DNA of 64,000 bases from Aristolochia californica. Its lineage: Eukaryota; Streptophyta; Magnoliopsida; Piperales; Aristolochiaceae. A program made the translations under genes and the position numbers. Positions 10,944-23,530 of the stretch are shown in pieces. The notes beneath the pieces were generated by a model, which was not told the DNA's origin, searched no databases, and saw only the letters and a program-made list of their open reading frames with translations. Location of the stretch: positions 6,268,501-6,332,500 of the forward strand of contig JARWKL010000005.1 of the NCBI GenBank assembly GCA_029961685.1, written 5' to 3'. Every line of letters starts with the position of its first letter. Position 1 is the stretch's first letter.

Positions 10944-11487
10944 TAAATCTAATTTTTATTTTCACCCTTTCTAAAGTATAGTACTTTATTTTCTTATTCG
11001 AATTCACCAATTTCCCAATGAAATAATGCAAGACATGTCTTGGCTGTCCGGGCTTAAAAGAGATTCAGTTATTGGTAGCACCATATTACATGGAGCATTA
11101 TAGCCTTGGCATAACCAATTATTTTAAAATTTTCCATTGGATTCATTTCTAGTCCAATGCTTTAGATGATATGTAGACAACATCACGACCAGAAGGTGAC
11201 AAAATTCCGGCAAAAGAATGATCCAATGAATGTCGAAGAATTTGAAGAAAGTAATTAGGTAGGAAGCTTCCTTGAAGGAGCATCCTATCTCTAGAATTCT
11301 AAATTGGTCCAAACTCCAATTTGGACCATCTTGTCTTCCTTCTTCCAGTAAACACATATTCTTTAAATTTATTATGAGGAAACCTTCTCCTGGGTAGCCA
11401 AGTGAAATTTGTTATGAATCCTATTATCACTTGTTAAAAATTGTTCTTGGGCGGTATATCAACTCTATGTGAAATTTTTTTTTTTAA

Positions 11488-12670
11488 TGGTGATATTAAG
11501 AAGGAGATCTATATGCATCAACCACCTGGTTTTGTGGTTGAGGGGGATTTGGCATGCATACTGAAGAAATCACTATACGTCTTAAAATAGTCTCCTCAGG
11601 CTTGGTTCAAAAAATTTAGCCAAGCTATGTTGCGGTTTGGATTCCGTAAATGATTCGTTGATCATTATGTATTTGTCAAGAATATTTTGAAGGGAAGTGT
11701 ATTACTGGCAATTTATATAGATGATATTGTCTTAACTAGCAGCTGTGTGGGAAGAATACAAGAAGTCAAAGCGAATATATGCAAGGAATTCAAAACAAAA
11801 GACCTTGGATTTCTGAAATACTTTTTGGGTATTGAGGTCTTCGAGTCAAAACATGGGATTATCTTATCTCAGAGGAAGTATGTTCTTAATCTACTAGAAG
11901 ACACATGGATGATGGGATGTTAATCGATAGATACTCCTATGGATGCTAACACTTAATTGTATGCAAAGCTCCGGCGAAGATGTGAATGTAGGAAAATCTT
12001 AGAGACTTGTTGGAAAACTCATCTATCTTATAATAACTAGACCAGATTTAGCATATGTCGTAAGTGTAGTTAGTTAGTACAAGCATACACCACAAGTTAT
12101 TCACTGGCAAGCTCTAGAGAGAATCCTCTGATACTTAAAAGGAGCTCCCATCAAGGGACTTCTATATAAATGTCACAGTCACCTCAACATTGAAGGATTT
12201 TTGGATGTTAATTGGGCTGGATCACCTGATGACATGAAGTCCACCTCTGGGTATTGCACTTTAGTTGGAAGGAACTTGGTTACATGGAGGAGTAAAAAAC
12301 AGAATGTGGTTGCTAGATCCAGTGCTGAAGTAGAATACAGGGCTATGGCCCATGTAGTCAGAGAGCTTATATGGATCAAATCTCTCATCATTGAATTAGG
12401 GTTCCACAAAAATATCCCTATGGACCTCTATTGTGACAACTAGGCAGCCATATACATTACTTCAAATCCAGTCTTCCACAAGAGGGCAAAACATATTGAG
12501 GTAGATTGCCACTTCATACGAGAAAACTTTCAGGCTGGCATATTTTTCTCAACCATGTTTCATCTCAAGGACAAGCAGAAGATATACTCACAAAGCAGGT
12601 CACATCCAAGATACAAACCACTATATGCAACAAGTTGGGTATCTATGACATTTTCTCTCCCCGAGCTTGA
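11488..12670 (+). pseudogene. Copia pol remnant: reverse transcriptase and RNase H
   Basis: The 5'-truncated 3' end of a Copia polyprotein. Reverse-transcriptase signatures appear as MHQPPGFVV, an interrupted LYVLK-PQAWFKKF, and YIDDIVLTSS (the catalytic YxDD box), then RNase H with DVNWAGSPDDMKSTSGYC, SSAEVEYRAMA and the final KHIEVDCHFIRE. In-frame stops (for example near 11587, 11651, 11921 and 12442) and a loss of frame between reverse transcriptase and RNase H show that it is dead. It runs directly into a polypurine tract and LTR. Confidence 0.88.
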
Positions 12671-12956
12671 GGGGGAGTGTTGGAAGATATCTCAAAGGGG
12701 CATTAAGGTAAAATACCTTCCCCATGTCAAAGAGATGGCAAAGAGTATAAATTAGTATAATTTTCATATGGATGACTCAAGGGTGTAAATAGAGAAGATG
12801 ATGTATGTCTACTTATATCTTTTCATTTTGAGAACTTGTATCTCTGAGGGCAATGTAGGCATTGTAAACTTCCTTCATAAACTATAAATAAAGACTCAAG
12901 GCAAGTGGTAGATCATAAAGTCTCCATCTTCTCTCTCAAATCCGTCCTTACACAAT

Positions 12957-12990
<34 letters not shown>

Positions 12991-13100
12991 CATCTCCTTA
13001 GGTATCCCTCTCTTCTCTTCATTCATCCTTTCCATTTCTTCTTCTCTTCTTCTTTCTTTCCTCTCACACCCTCTTGACCGAGTAGCTTTCATGGGATCCT
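12664..13100 (+). repeat. Polypurine tract and 3' LTR of truncated Copia element
   Basis: The polypurine tract GCTTGAGGGGGAG precedes an LTR starting TGTTGGAAG at 12678. A TATA-type ACTATAAATAAAG lies near 12881-12893 and a (CT)n run at 12958-12987. The 3' LTR boundary is not sharply visible; about 13100 is a guess. No matching 5' LTR was found in the window. Confidence 0.65.
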
Positions 13101-13394
13101 AAATCTAAAAATTTGGCAGGTGTCAAAGTTCAAGTTGTTTAGACAATTGTATGCTTTTAAATTATCATTGGAGGGTTTGTACCCATAATATCTAGAAAGT
13201 GTACAAATAGGTGGGATGAAGAGGGCATCTAACAGTAGGCCCTTCAAGGTGTGTGTACTTTTTTTTGTAAACTTTAAGAGTATTTCTTGTGAGTATGATA
13301 ACATGACAGGTATTAGAATGTTACAATGAAGTAAGTAGTTAAAAAACAATTATACCACTTAAAGGAGCGCCATGCCCAATGTTCTATAAGTTAG

Positions 13395-14184
13395 AATTTG
13401 GGTGTGACATGTCCTACATATACTCCTATGGAAACTACTGTGAAATTATGTATTGGTTCAGGTGAAGATGTAGATGTCAGAAGGTACCAAAGGTGGTAGG
13501 AAAACTATTATATCTTAGTGTAACCAGACCTAACATTTCTTTTGAAATCTTAGTGTAACCAGACCTAACATTTCTTTTGAAATAAGTGTTGTTAGCCAAT
13601 ATATGCATAAACTCAAAGTTCCCTCTCACAAGCCTTGGAAAGAATCCTTTGGTACTTGAGGAAATATCACAGACATGGTCTCTTATACAAATTCCATGGA
13701 CATGTTAATATAGAATATTTTACTGATGCTAATGAGTTGGTTCTCCACATGACAAGAAATCTACTTCAGATTATTGTACATTGGTTTGAGGTAAACCTAA
13801 TAACTTGGAAGAGCAATTATATTGTGGTTGCACGATCCAAGCATAATATAAAGCCATGTCATATGTAGTAAGTGAAATAGTATGGATCAAGTCCCTTTTC
13901 TCTAAACCAGGACTCAAAAAAAAAAGTACTTCAATGAAAGTCCATTGTGATAATCAAGCTTTCATGCACATTACCTCTACCTCGTTTCATGAAAGGACAA
14001 AATATATTAGGATTGATTGTTACTTCGTCAAATAAAAATTACAAATTGGAGTCATATCCTTGAATACATCCCCTCTCAAAGTTAGGTTGTTGATATTTTC
14101 ACAAAAGCCATTTCAACAAGACCACTAGGAATCACATATTCCAGGCTGGGTGTTTCGGATGATTCTGATCAACTTAAGGGAGAG
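13395..14184 (+). pseudogene. Copia RNase H remnant with polypurine tract
   Basis: Degenerate Copia RNase H: LERILWYLRKY-like text around 13640, YFTDAN, then VHCDNQAFMHI-like and RIDCYFVK-like segments separated by stops. A 35-bp tandem duplication (13513-13582) disrupts the frame. The tract AACTTAAGGGAGAG (14171-14184) leads into the LTR. Confidence 0.8.
13513..13582 (+). repeat. 35-bp tandem duplication inside Copia remnant
   Basis: Two exact copies beginning TCTTAGTGTAACCAGACC. Confidence 0.95.
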
Positions 14185-14494
14185 TGTTAGAAAATAAGTG
14201 AGAGATTGGTATGATTGTAATTTACTTTATGTTCAGTCCTTATCTTGAGCATTTTTATTGAGGGCCGTTTTTGTAATTGTTCACCCTAATAAGTTTATGT
14301 AAAACAAGGAAAGGAGGTGTTAGGGCATCACTTCTGAAAAACCCTAACTCCCTTCCTCTTTTCTCTCACTCTCATCAAACTCTTCCTCCTTTATTTTCTT
14401 CTCCTTCTTTCACAACCTAGCTCATTGTTTTCTTCTTCTTTCCCTTATTGAAAGGTCTTCAAAAATCGTATTAATGGAATCTTAAAATTCAACA
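14185..14494 (+). repeat. 3' LTR (310 bp) of the second truncated Copia element
   Basis: It begins TGTTAGAAAAT and ends AATTCAACA, directly after the polypurine tract. No 5' partner was found. Confidence 0.75.
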
Positions 14495-15173
14495 TGGATC
14501 TGGGTGTCCCCATGACTCTATCATCATGTCAGTACAAGATAGAATCATTTCCTTGATTGTATGGCACACCATAGGAAGAATACTAGCAAAAAAGGATTAG
14601 TTTTGCTGATAGCATTCTTATTTATTTCATCAATCAAGTCACAAGTTGGAGCTCAACACATATATTGTAAATGCTATATGGGGATTAGGATAAAAAAATA
14701 TGAATTTGTCACATGAATGGATTATCATTACATTACAAAGGAGAGCTTAGATGCTTCTTGGCTATTCCATGAGGGAGGGAATGGAGTGTGTCAACAGGGT
14801 GACATGGAGTAATAGTTGGCCTTCACCCTACCTTTGGCCATAGCTTGCTCATCCAAATAAGACCAGTAGTGGCAGTGATAGTGACAATTATGATGACCAT
14901 CAGATAACAATTTGAGTCTCTTGGGTCACAGGTGACAAAGCTTTAGTGCCACTTTGGGCTCCTTCCACAACCCAAGGACGCTTCAGAAAAGAAAGAGTCT
15001 CTACAATTTGTTGAAAAATGGTATGAATCTACTTACAGTAAAAAGGGTATGCATTAAAAATGGCATTAGACCTCCATTGGATAGGCAGTAGGATTCGAAT
15101 CCAAGGTTTGGAGGAAGAATTAGAACCCTTAAGGCATACAGAAAAGAAAAAGGAGTCAAACCCTGATTACAAA
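14495..15173. other. Intergenic or old repeat DNA
   Basis: No gene or clear element. The family C element inserted at its right edge in an ACAAA site. Confidence 0.4.
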
Positions 15174-15651
15174 TGTTAGGAATTAGAAGCCCTAATTCCA
15201 AACTAAAGAGAAAAATAATAATAATCACTGAAGAAAAGAAAAGCAAGCACAAAAAACAACAAGATTTATACAAGTTCGCCTCAAGGTGAGACTACGTCCT
15301 ATCTTTTGCTGCTGTAGTAATCCACTATAAAGATGAAATAATTTACAAGAGAAATCACACACACTTATAGGTGTTTTCTCTAACCTCTCTCAAGCTACAA
15401 CTCAGGTCCTTCTTGGTGATAATAAAACCCTAATAGCGACGCTTAATTATACAGAGAAAATTAGGGCAACTACGATACAAGAGTAAAATTACCAAATTGC
15501 CCTTAATAAAACAATGATTAATATATCATGGATCGGGCAAGGGCATCACCCCCACACCCCCGGGAGGGGGGCGGGCATGATGACCTTATCGCAAAGGTCG
15601 ATCCGCGTATCGACTCAGTGTAGGGCATTGATTAGGCTCCACAACTTAACA
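15174..15651 (-). repeat. Family C 3' LTR (478 bp)
   Basis: Its ends are TGTTAGG and TTAACA. It contains a GC-rich block with CACCCCCACACCCCCGGG, unusual in this AT-rich setting. Confidence 0.92.
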
Positions 15652-15709
15652 ATCTCCCACTTAGAGACTAATCCATCATCAATATCTCTTCTACAATGTC
15701 AAAAAAATT

Positions 15710-16384
15710 TCAATCCTCAGAGAGAAGTCCAATTGAAGTTGTGCACAACTTCAGTTTCACAATCATAATAGTCTTTGTCAACATATCATCGGGATTCTGG
15801 CTTCCATAAATCTCCTTAAGTGCTAAGACTCCATCCTCCAGAGCCGATATGTTGAAGTGATAACGCATTTGTATGTGCTTTATTTTGGCATGATAAATGG
15901 GATTCTTTGCAAAATGAATAGCACTTTGACTATCACAATATAACACATTCTTCCCATGCTTGAGACCAAATTCTTCCAAAAAAGATTACAACCATACCAT
16001 CTCTTTGTTGGCTTCGGTCACAGCAACATATTATGCCTCTATAGTGGAAAGAGCGAGTATCTTCTGCAACTTAGAGACCCAACTAACTGTTGTACCACCC
16101 AATGTGTATACATATCCATTTGTACTCTTCCTGCCATCAATGTCTCCATCCACATCAACATCTACATAACCCTGTAATACCAACTCTGACTTTCTAAAAC
16201 ATAAGGTTGAGTCTGCAATGCCTCTCAAATACCTGAGAATCCACTTCACTACTGCCCAATGTTGCTTACCTGGATTACTCATAAATCTTCTCACAACTCC
16301 CACTACAAGAGTTATGCCTGGTCTAGTGCACACCATGGCATATATGAGACTGCCAATAACAGAAGCATAGGGAACATTGGCCAT
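15710..16384 (-). pseudogene. Family C RNase H remnant
   Basis: It includes PYASVIGSLIYAMVCTRP, GYVDVDVDGDIDGRKST (the acidic RNase H site region), ALSTIEA, YCDSQSAIHFAKNP and KHIQMRYHF. A stop and frameshift sit at about 16000-16031. Directly upstream on this strand is a 65-bp tandem duplication (16398-16530). Confidence 0.9.
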
Positions 16385-16397
16385 GTTGGCTCGCTTT

Positions 16398-16530
16398 TAC
16401 TCTGTAGAAGGTGATTGTTCCTTAGATGGTCAAAGGAGTACTTACTGGTTTTGCATCATTCATACTCTGTAGAAGGTGATTGTTCCTTAGATAGCCAAAG
16501 GAGTACTTATTGGTTTTGCATCATCTATGT
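16398..16530 (-). repeat. 65-bp tandem duplication between RT and RNase H
   Basis: Two near-identical copies containing GTAGAAGGTGATTGTTCCTT. Confidence 0.9.
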
Positions 16531-16575
16531 TGAATATGTTCAACATCTTCTTCACATATTCTTATTGTGACAGTT

Positions 16576-17398
16576 TCAAGACATCAATGTCCTAGTAATC
16601 CTCATCCCAATGATTTGTTTTGCAACACCCAAATCCTTCATTGAAAACTTGGACAACTCCCTTTTCAACTTTTCTATTTCCTGTTTGCAAGTACCTGCTA
16701 TCAACATGTCATCAACAAATAGCAGTAGAATGATATAGGAGTCATCAAGCTTCTTCACATAATAACAATGATCTGCATGAAACCTCAAGAAACCATTATT
16801 ACTCATAAAGGTGTCAAACTTCTTATACCACTGTCTTGGAGCTTGCTTAAGACCATACAAGCTCTTTTGAAGTTTGCACACTATTCTCTCTTTTCCTTGT
16901 GGTTTGAAACCTTGGGCATGCATCATGTAAATTTTCTTCCTCTAAATCACCATGAAGAAAGGTTGTCTTTACATCCAATTACTTTAAGTACAAGTCTTCA
17001 TTTGCCACTAATCCAATTACTATTCTAATAGCAGTCAATTTCACTACTAGAGAGAGAATCTCAGTGTAGTCAATACCTTCTTTTTGTTGAAAGCCTTTTA
17101 CCATCAGTCTTGCCTTGTACTGCTTGTTATCATCATGTTCATCCGTTATTCGGTACACCCATTTATTCTGCAAGGCCTTCTTCCCTTTTGGTCACTTAGT
17201 CAAGTGCCATGTCTGATCAGATAACAATGAATCCATCTCATCCCTAATGGCCAACTCCCACTTGGACGATTCATCAGCTTGCACAACTTTCTCATAACTC
17301 TCTAGTTTACCTTTATCACTCAAAAAAATATAAATTAGTCTAAGGGAGTACCTCTGTGGTGGTCTGCTATTTTTGGAAAATCTCCAGAGTTCAGTCAT
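16576..17398 (-). pseudogene. Family C reverse transcriptase remnant
   Basis: Copia reverse transcriptase with WELAIRDEMDSL, KWVYRI, KARLMVKGFQQKEGIDY, SLYGLKQAPRQWYKKFD and the catalytic box FVDDM, in three frame pieces. The YGLKQAPRQWYKKFD text is typical of the TNT1/Tork group. Confidence 0.9.
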
Positions 17399-17434
17399 AG
17401 AAATGTTCTGATTTACTTCTAGGGGTAGATTCTC

Positions 17435-18856
17435 CTAGTCTTCTTGAGCAATATTCTCCATCTCAATAACTAGAAGATCTCTCAACTGAATCACTTCAGA
17501 CTTCTTGGCTTCATCACTTGTGATTTCAGACTCTATTCTCAACTTGTCTTTATACAAGGCACCTTCATTAAAGATCATGTCCTTGCTTCTAATAACCTTA
17601 CAACTTTGGTCATCCCAGAAGCGACAACCAAACTCGATACCACCATAGCCAATAAAGAAATATATCTTAAACTTAACATCAAGTTTATTTCTAGCAGCAT
17701 AATCAATATGAATATAAGACACACAACCAAAAACTATAAAGAAAGAAAGGTTTACCTCTTTGCCGCTCCAAACCTCTTCTGGTATTTTGCAATCCAATGG
17801 TGTTGAGGGACCTTTGTTGATCAAATAAGCAGTGGTGCTAATAACCTCATACTAGAACATCTTTGGCAATCCCGCATGCAATATCATGCTGCTAGCATGC
17901 TCGTTCAAAGTTTTGTTCATCCTCTCAACCACACCAATCTGTTGAGGTTTTCTAGGAGTAGTCTTCTTCATCTTGATTTCATTATTAGCATAGTACTGCT
18001 TGAAATCATCATCTATGTATTCTCCCCTATTATCTGACTACAAACACTTCACCTTGAAATTTGTCTCATTCTCAACCATTGCTCTCTATCTCTTCAATGT
18101 ATCAAAGACATCAGATTTGTTTTTCAGGAAATAAACCTATACCTTTCTTCTTGCATCATCAATAAATGTCACATAGTAGTTAGAACCACCAAGGGAAATA
18201 ACAGTTGAAGGCCCCTACACATCCGTGTGAACCAACTCCATTTTTTTCGTCTTTTGTTCTTTTCTAGCCTTAAAAAAGCTAACCATTTTTTGCTTTCCAA
18301 AAATACAACCTTCATACAAGTTGTTGTTTACAGTTTTTAATCGTGGTTGTTTCCCTTTGGACTGAAGCACTTTCATTCCCTTCTCACTCATGTGACCGAG
18401 CCTATAATGCCACAAGTCAGAATCAATAACAGCATCAACAACTACAACCGTGTCTCTGCAAATTGAAGTGATGTAAAGAGTTTCAATTTTAACTCCTTGT
18501 GAAACAACCATAGCTCCCTTTGTGACTTCCCAGACATCACCATTAAAAGTCACATTATGACCTTCATCATCAAGCTGCTCTACTGAGATCAGATCATGCA
18601 TCGATTTTAGTATATGTCTCACTTTGTGAATCTTCCACACTGACTCGTTTGACATCTTCAAACTGACATTACCAATACCGAAAAAATCCAAAGGTTCTCC
18701 ATCAGCAAGATATACCTTCTCGTGATATCCAACAATATAATTCTCTATGATCTCACAATGTGCGGTGGTGTGAAAAGAAGCTCCTAAATCTAACACCCAA
18801 GAATTGATAGGGCTATCAACTGACAAGAGTAAAATATCTTGTACCTCTTCAGTCAC
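17435..18856 (-). pseudogene. Family C protease, GAG-preintegrase and integrase remnant
   Basis: In order: retroviral-type protease with DLGASFH in place of the catalytic DSGASFH; GAG-preintegrase LWHYRLGHMSEKGM; the integrase zinc-binding C-x2-C region (with GCIFGKQ); the catalytic core with QSDNRGEY and a PQQIGVVERMN motif; then a FGCVSYIHI segment of the integrase C-terminus. Several in-frame stops (near 18213, 18040, 17940 and 17850) break it. Confidence 0.88.
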
Positions 18857-18898
18857 CGCATTTGCAGCATCACTTTTCTTTTCATCCTTCTTTGGTGC

Positions 18899-19345
18899 TC
18901 AGTAGTTCTTCTTTATATGACCAAACTTGCCACAATTCCAGTATTCCACATTCTTTTCGAATTCGGACTTGTTTCTACCATCCCTTGACTTCCCTCTACC
19001 ATTGCCCTTGTTGGAATTCCTCTCGAAGTTCTTGCACTTAGTATCGACATTTAGGGAAGAATTAGATGTCGTTGATTCTTCGGAGTCCTTCCTGCGAACT
19101 TCCTCCACGAGAATGGTATCCCGAACATCATTAAAGTTCAACTTCTCGTTGCCTACAGAGTTGTTGACCGTAGCCCTCATAGGCTCCCAACAATATGACA
19201 AAGACGCCAAAAGAATTAAAGCACGAACTTCATCATCAAATTTAATATCAACGAAGGTCAATTGATTGACAATCATGCTAAACTCATTCAAATGTGATGC
19301 AATTAATGTTTTTTCTATCATCTTTAAATTGAAGAGTTTTTTCAT
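18899..19345 (-). pseudogene. Family C gag remnant
   Basis: UBN2-type gag of Copia elements. The frame has LIASHLNEF and a WEPMRATV segment, a basic/Gly stretch (GNGRGKSRDGRNKSEF), then a zinc knuckle written YWNCGKFGHIKKNY and a stop. The usual first and last Cys are both Tyr, consistent with G-to-A change of Cys codons on this strand, so zinc binding would be lost. The gag N-terminus lies towards 19568 and is broken up. Confidence 0.85.
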
Positions 19346-19568
19346 GAGATGTACCTTATTATTTGTGAAAGACTATGTCAGACAAAATCTTCATCAACCT
19401 TGATGTGGTTTTCTTTGATGCCATGTTGTGAGCAATGTTCTTCGACAGTGTTAACCAAACTACTCCCAACATATGTCTATTGAGGAGATTTCACCCGTCA
19501 TCTTTCATACCTTCTGGTTTTATATCTAGAAGTGGTGAGTGTGACTTTTTACTGTATAGATGGTCTTC

Positions 19569-19851
19569 TGTTAAAGAGAATACATGGTGGAGTTTTACAA
19601 GAGTCTCATAGAAGGAGGTCTCACAGAAGAGTCGTAGTTTAAAGGTGTTTTAGTTATGTTAGTCTGTTATTTATGTTGAGTAATTTAATTCTGCTAGGAC
19701 TTATCTTTAAGTGTTAGAGTTTGGGTGTAATTGGGACAAGCGTAGTTTAATTATAATTGGACTCTACTACTTTTCTCTATTATAAATAGAGGTTCATGTA
19801 CTCTGATTACAATAAGTCAATGAAGTTTTTCTCTTTTACTTAAATTCAACA
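19569..19851 (+). repeat. Family B left LTR (283 bp)
   Basis: It starts TGTTAAAGAGAA and ends AATTCAACA. The TATA box is TATAAATAGAGG near 19782-19793. Confidence 0.92.
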
Positions 19852-21178
19852 TGGTATCAGAGCAGGTTCTGTGAGTCGACTCGGTCAACCCACAGAGATA
19901 ATGTGATCATTTTCTAATATATTATCTCAAGCAGTTTAGGTTAGTATCTATTTTTGTCTCTTTTCAATCCCTATACCTGTTTTTTGCTTTGAGTTTTCAC
20001 CTCTATACTAAGATTTTTATTTTTCATATTATATATTGTTGAAAAGATATTCGAGTCTACTTTCCAACTCAAAATGAATTTTGGAAATCGAAGTTTTCTA
20101 CAAAAAAAAATTGATATTTTAAAAAGCAGAGGTCAGACTGCAAGAGAGGTTCGAGTAGCAAAAGAAATATTTGTAAGTTTATTTTCTTACCTATTCAACC
20201 AATTCTAGATCTGAGTTTTTTATATGGAGATATTAATCTTGGAAGAGTCAATGGTTATGCTGGCAAAAGGAGAAAGAGTACTTAGGTCTGCCAGATTATA
20301 GAGACCGAAATATATCAGATTATTTATCTCAAAATAAGTATATTTTATGTAAAGAAGTTCTACTTTCATGAAAGGTATTTAAGTATAGTTTCAGAAGGAG
20401 AAAACTTCATGTAAAAATGATCTATATTTAAGGATATATTCTCATTGGAAGAATGAAAGGTCATGCTGGTATCCAGTTGCATTGAAAAATCCAAATTTAA
20501 GTCGAATTTTTTGAGTTGTTGTTATTGATAAAAAAATATCAGGAAAATATCTCACTTACCCCTTATTATCGGTTACCTTTCTCCTACCATCCTTTTTTTA
20601 CTCTCACATACCCCTTTGGGCCAACCTCGTGTGTGTTGCTTCGATTGGTTATCTTCATATATATATATATATGGGTGTTTTTAAGTCCATTGAGGTTTTA
20701 TATTGGTTCCCTTGGGTTTTTTATCACTGTTTTGTGAATGACAGGCATTACCCACTTTAGTAATTATTATCAATATATTTGTTCGAATTCCTTCGAGTTT
20801 GGTTTCGACTTATGTTTTATCACCCAATTTTACCTTTTGAGAATCTGTGTCCAATTTCGTACTTATCATTGGGACACCGTGATGGAGGAAATTACTACTA
20901 CATCTATGTTATTTAATTCAAGCTGAGATTACTACTATTACCTCCCAACTTGAGGGAGGAGAAGCAGAAGAAAAAGTACAAGAAGAGATATTTTATTACA
21001 TATGTTGTGGTAATTTTTATGTAACCAAAATATTCAAGAAAGGGGGAGCACAAAAGGCAAAGCTTTTGCATCTATAAAAAATTGTATTTGTGAAGAATTT
21101 TTTTCAGCTAAAGAAAATTGAAGACTAAAAATCCTTTTCATTGCAAGCTAAAGTTATAAACCCCAGTTTGAGGGGGAA

Positions 21179-21461
21179 TGTTGAAGAGAAGATATGGTGG
21201 AGCTTTACAGGAGTCTCACAAAAGGAGGTCTCATAGAAGAGTCTCAGTTTAAAGATGTTTTAGTTATGTTAGTCTTCTATTTATGTTGAGTTATTTAATT
21301 ACGCTTGGACTTATCTTTAATTGTCAGAGTTTGGGTGTGATTGGGACAAGGGTAGTTTAATTATAATTAGACTCTACTACTTTCCTCTATTATAAATAGG
21401 GGTTAATGTACTCTGATTACAGCAAGTCAATAAAGTTTTTCTCCTTTACATAAATTCAACA
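21179..21461 (+). repeat. Family B right LTR (283 bp)
   Basis: Same length as the left LTR with scattered substitutions. It starts TGTTGAAGAGAAG. Confidence 0.92.
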
Positions 21462-21579
21462 TCTTTGATCTGCATCCTCCACAACGCAAAATCCATACCA
21501 TCGAACTTGTTTATTCCTACTACCGATCTTTCTCTGCGAGCCATTTTTCTCAATCACGAACCAAAGCTCTAATACCACT

Positions 21580-22075
21580 TATTAGGAATTCGACCTAATT
21601 CCAAACTAATGAAAACATTAATAATAATCATGGAAGAAAAGAAAAACAAGCACGAAAAGAACAAGATTTATACAGGTTGGCCTCAAGGTGAGACTACGTC
21701 ATGTCTTCCACCACTACAATAGTCCACTATAAAGAAGAAATAGTTTACAAGAGAAATCACACACACTTACAAGTGTTTTCTCTAACCTCTCTTGGGCTAC
21801 AACTCCAGTTCTTTCTCAGTGATAATAAAACCCTAACAGCGGCGCCCCTCAATTATAAAGAGAAATTTAAGGCAACCATGATAAAATAGTAAGATTTACA
21901 AAATGCCCTTAATGAAACAATAGTTAATATATCGTGAACCAGGCAGGGGCTTTGCCCCCACACCTCCGAGAGGGGGGCTTATGTTCACCTTCCAATCCCC
22001 ACAACGACCTTACCACATAGGCCGATTCACGTACCAACTCAGTGTAGGGTATTGATTAGGCTCCACAATTGAACA
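21580..22075 (-). repeat. Family C 5' LTR (496 bp)
   Basis: Direct partner of 15174-15651. The left terminus has mutated from TGTTAGG to TATTAGG. It has an extra 20-30 bp near 21985 relative to the other LTR. Confidence 0.92.
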
Positions 22076-22080
22076 ACAAA

Positions 22081-23530
22081 AGTATTTGAAATTAAATGTG
22101 GATTCAACTCCTGTATTGAAGGAGCCAAACTCGTGGGTGGATTCAACTCCATCTAGGTGAAAAGCTACAACAAGGATGTGAACCTAACTAATTGAAAGTT
22201 TTGGCACAAACAAAGGGTTTGACCCCTATAGGAAGCAGAAGCCAAATGAGTCAAACCCAAGAGAGGATTTAACTACAAAATCATATTGTTGGAAGAAATG
22301 GATTCAAACCCATGGCATAGGATTCAAACTCATTCTATAAAAATTTAAAGTTTTAGAAAAATTAGATCCAAATCCGGATGCTATAGGTCTCCAAATTTTG
22401 TAAGTGACCTACCAACATTTTCAATAGAAAAAATAAGATTGATTGATTATCTATCATAATTTTTGGAGCTTATTTTCACTTTTTTTCTAAAATATAAAAA
22501 AAAACTTATCCATAACGACAAGTTTTTAGAACACTAGAAAAAGTACTATATATATCAAACTCGTCCTAAACTTCAATATATCCTTGCCTAAACAAATGTC
22601 AAAGCTCCCAGTGCTCCCATAGTGATTTGCAAGTGCTAGCACCATTAAGAGCTCAAAAAGAAGTGATTTGATAAAGTTTTTCAGTTGAAGTTAAGTATTC
22701 ATGTGCACTAACTTTAACATCAATTTTGAACACTTGATTTTGATTGGTGAAAGTTTGCTCACAAATTATTACATCATAATAGATCTTCATTTTTACATCA
22801 ATTGTTTGGACTGGAAAACCTCCCATATAGCCAACTTGAGCAAAGTTCTTGAATACACTTATTTTAAAATCTAATATAGTAGAGTTGTTGAATTGTTGGT
22901 TGATTTACACTTATTTTAAAATCTAATATAGTAGAGTTGTTGAATTGTTGGTTGATTCACCTAAGGATTGAATAGAAAAACAAGCCAAACTTTGCAAGTA
23001 AATCAATGAAGACTTGTATAAGCTAATTAAAACTCGTTGAAAAAATTCTTCAATTGTGTCCAAGTGCTTGTATCTAGGAACTATTGACCTTAAGTCCCAA
23101 AGTGTTTGGGTAAGTGCTATAATTGAACCTCTTGGGTTTATTTGTTGTAGATGTCATTTGGCTTGTCAAAGTGGAAATTTTAATTCCAGGACAAGGCCTC
23201 CCTAAGAGTGAAGTAACAATCTGAAATATTAAATGTAAACCACTATAAAAATATGTGGTGTAGTGGTGACTACTTGAGTTTAATGTTAAAGTTTGCTTGT
23301 ATGATTGTTGACTAGATAGAAAAATTCATTTGAATATTGCAAAGTCATCTCAGGTGGCCTTCGCCTTTTGGAAAACTATTTATTGTTGGGGAAGATATGT
23401 ATCCAATAAGATCAGCAAATTCATTCTTCCAAACAGAATACTCATAGATTAGCCAATTTGATTTAACATGGATAAAAAAAAAACATAGGAATTATCAAAC
23501 ATCTGCTTCAAATTGTAGCGATCTCCCTCT
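22081..23530 (+). repeat. Probable old Copia LTR fragment, no gene
   Basis: The text around 23190-23260, CTCCCTAAGAGTGAAG followed by AACCACTATAAAAATAT, has the U5 style of large Copia LTRs; AACCACTATAAAAATAT recurs at about 43085. Contains a 52-bp tandem duplication at 22855-22958. The AVT1 stop codon lies just beyond the right edge, so the last few hundred bases include its 3' untranslated region. Confidence 0.4.
22855..22958 (+). repeat. 52-bp tandem duplication
   Basis: Two near-identical copies starting ACACTTATTTTAAAATCTAA. Confidence 0.95.

Larger units (their letters stand above)
19569..21461 (+). mobile_element. Non-autonomous LTR element (family B), nested in family C
   Basis: Two 283-bp LTRs (19569-19851 and 21179-21461) enclose 1.3 kb with no coding frame of note. 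The primer-binding site TGGTATCAGAGC (19852-19863) and polypurine tract TTTGAGGGGGAA (21167-21178) are intact. Flanks TCTTC and TCTTT match at 4 of 5. It is inserted near the gag start of family C in the opposite orientation, so it is the younger insertion. Confidence 0.92.
15174..22075 (-). mobile_element. TNT1-like Copia retrotransposon (family C), interrupted
   Basis: LTRs at 15174-15651 (3') and 21580-22075 (5') flank a minus-strand gag-pol. The target duplication ACAAA is exact (15169-15173 and 22076-22080). The primer-binding site GCTCTAATACCA (21566-21577, read in reverse) sits next to the 5' LTR, and the tract read from 15662 down to 15652, AAGTGGGAGAT, abuts the 3' LTR. Without the nested family B element (19569-21461) the copy is about 5.0 kb, normal for a Copia element. 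The LTRs differ by many substitutions and small indels, so the insertion is old. Confidence 0.95.
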
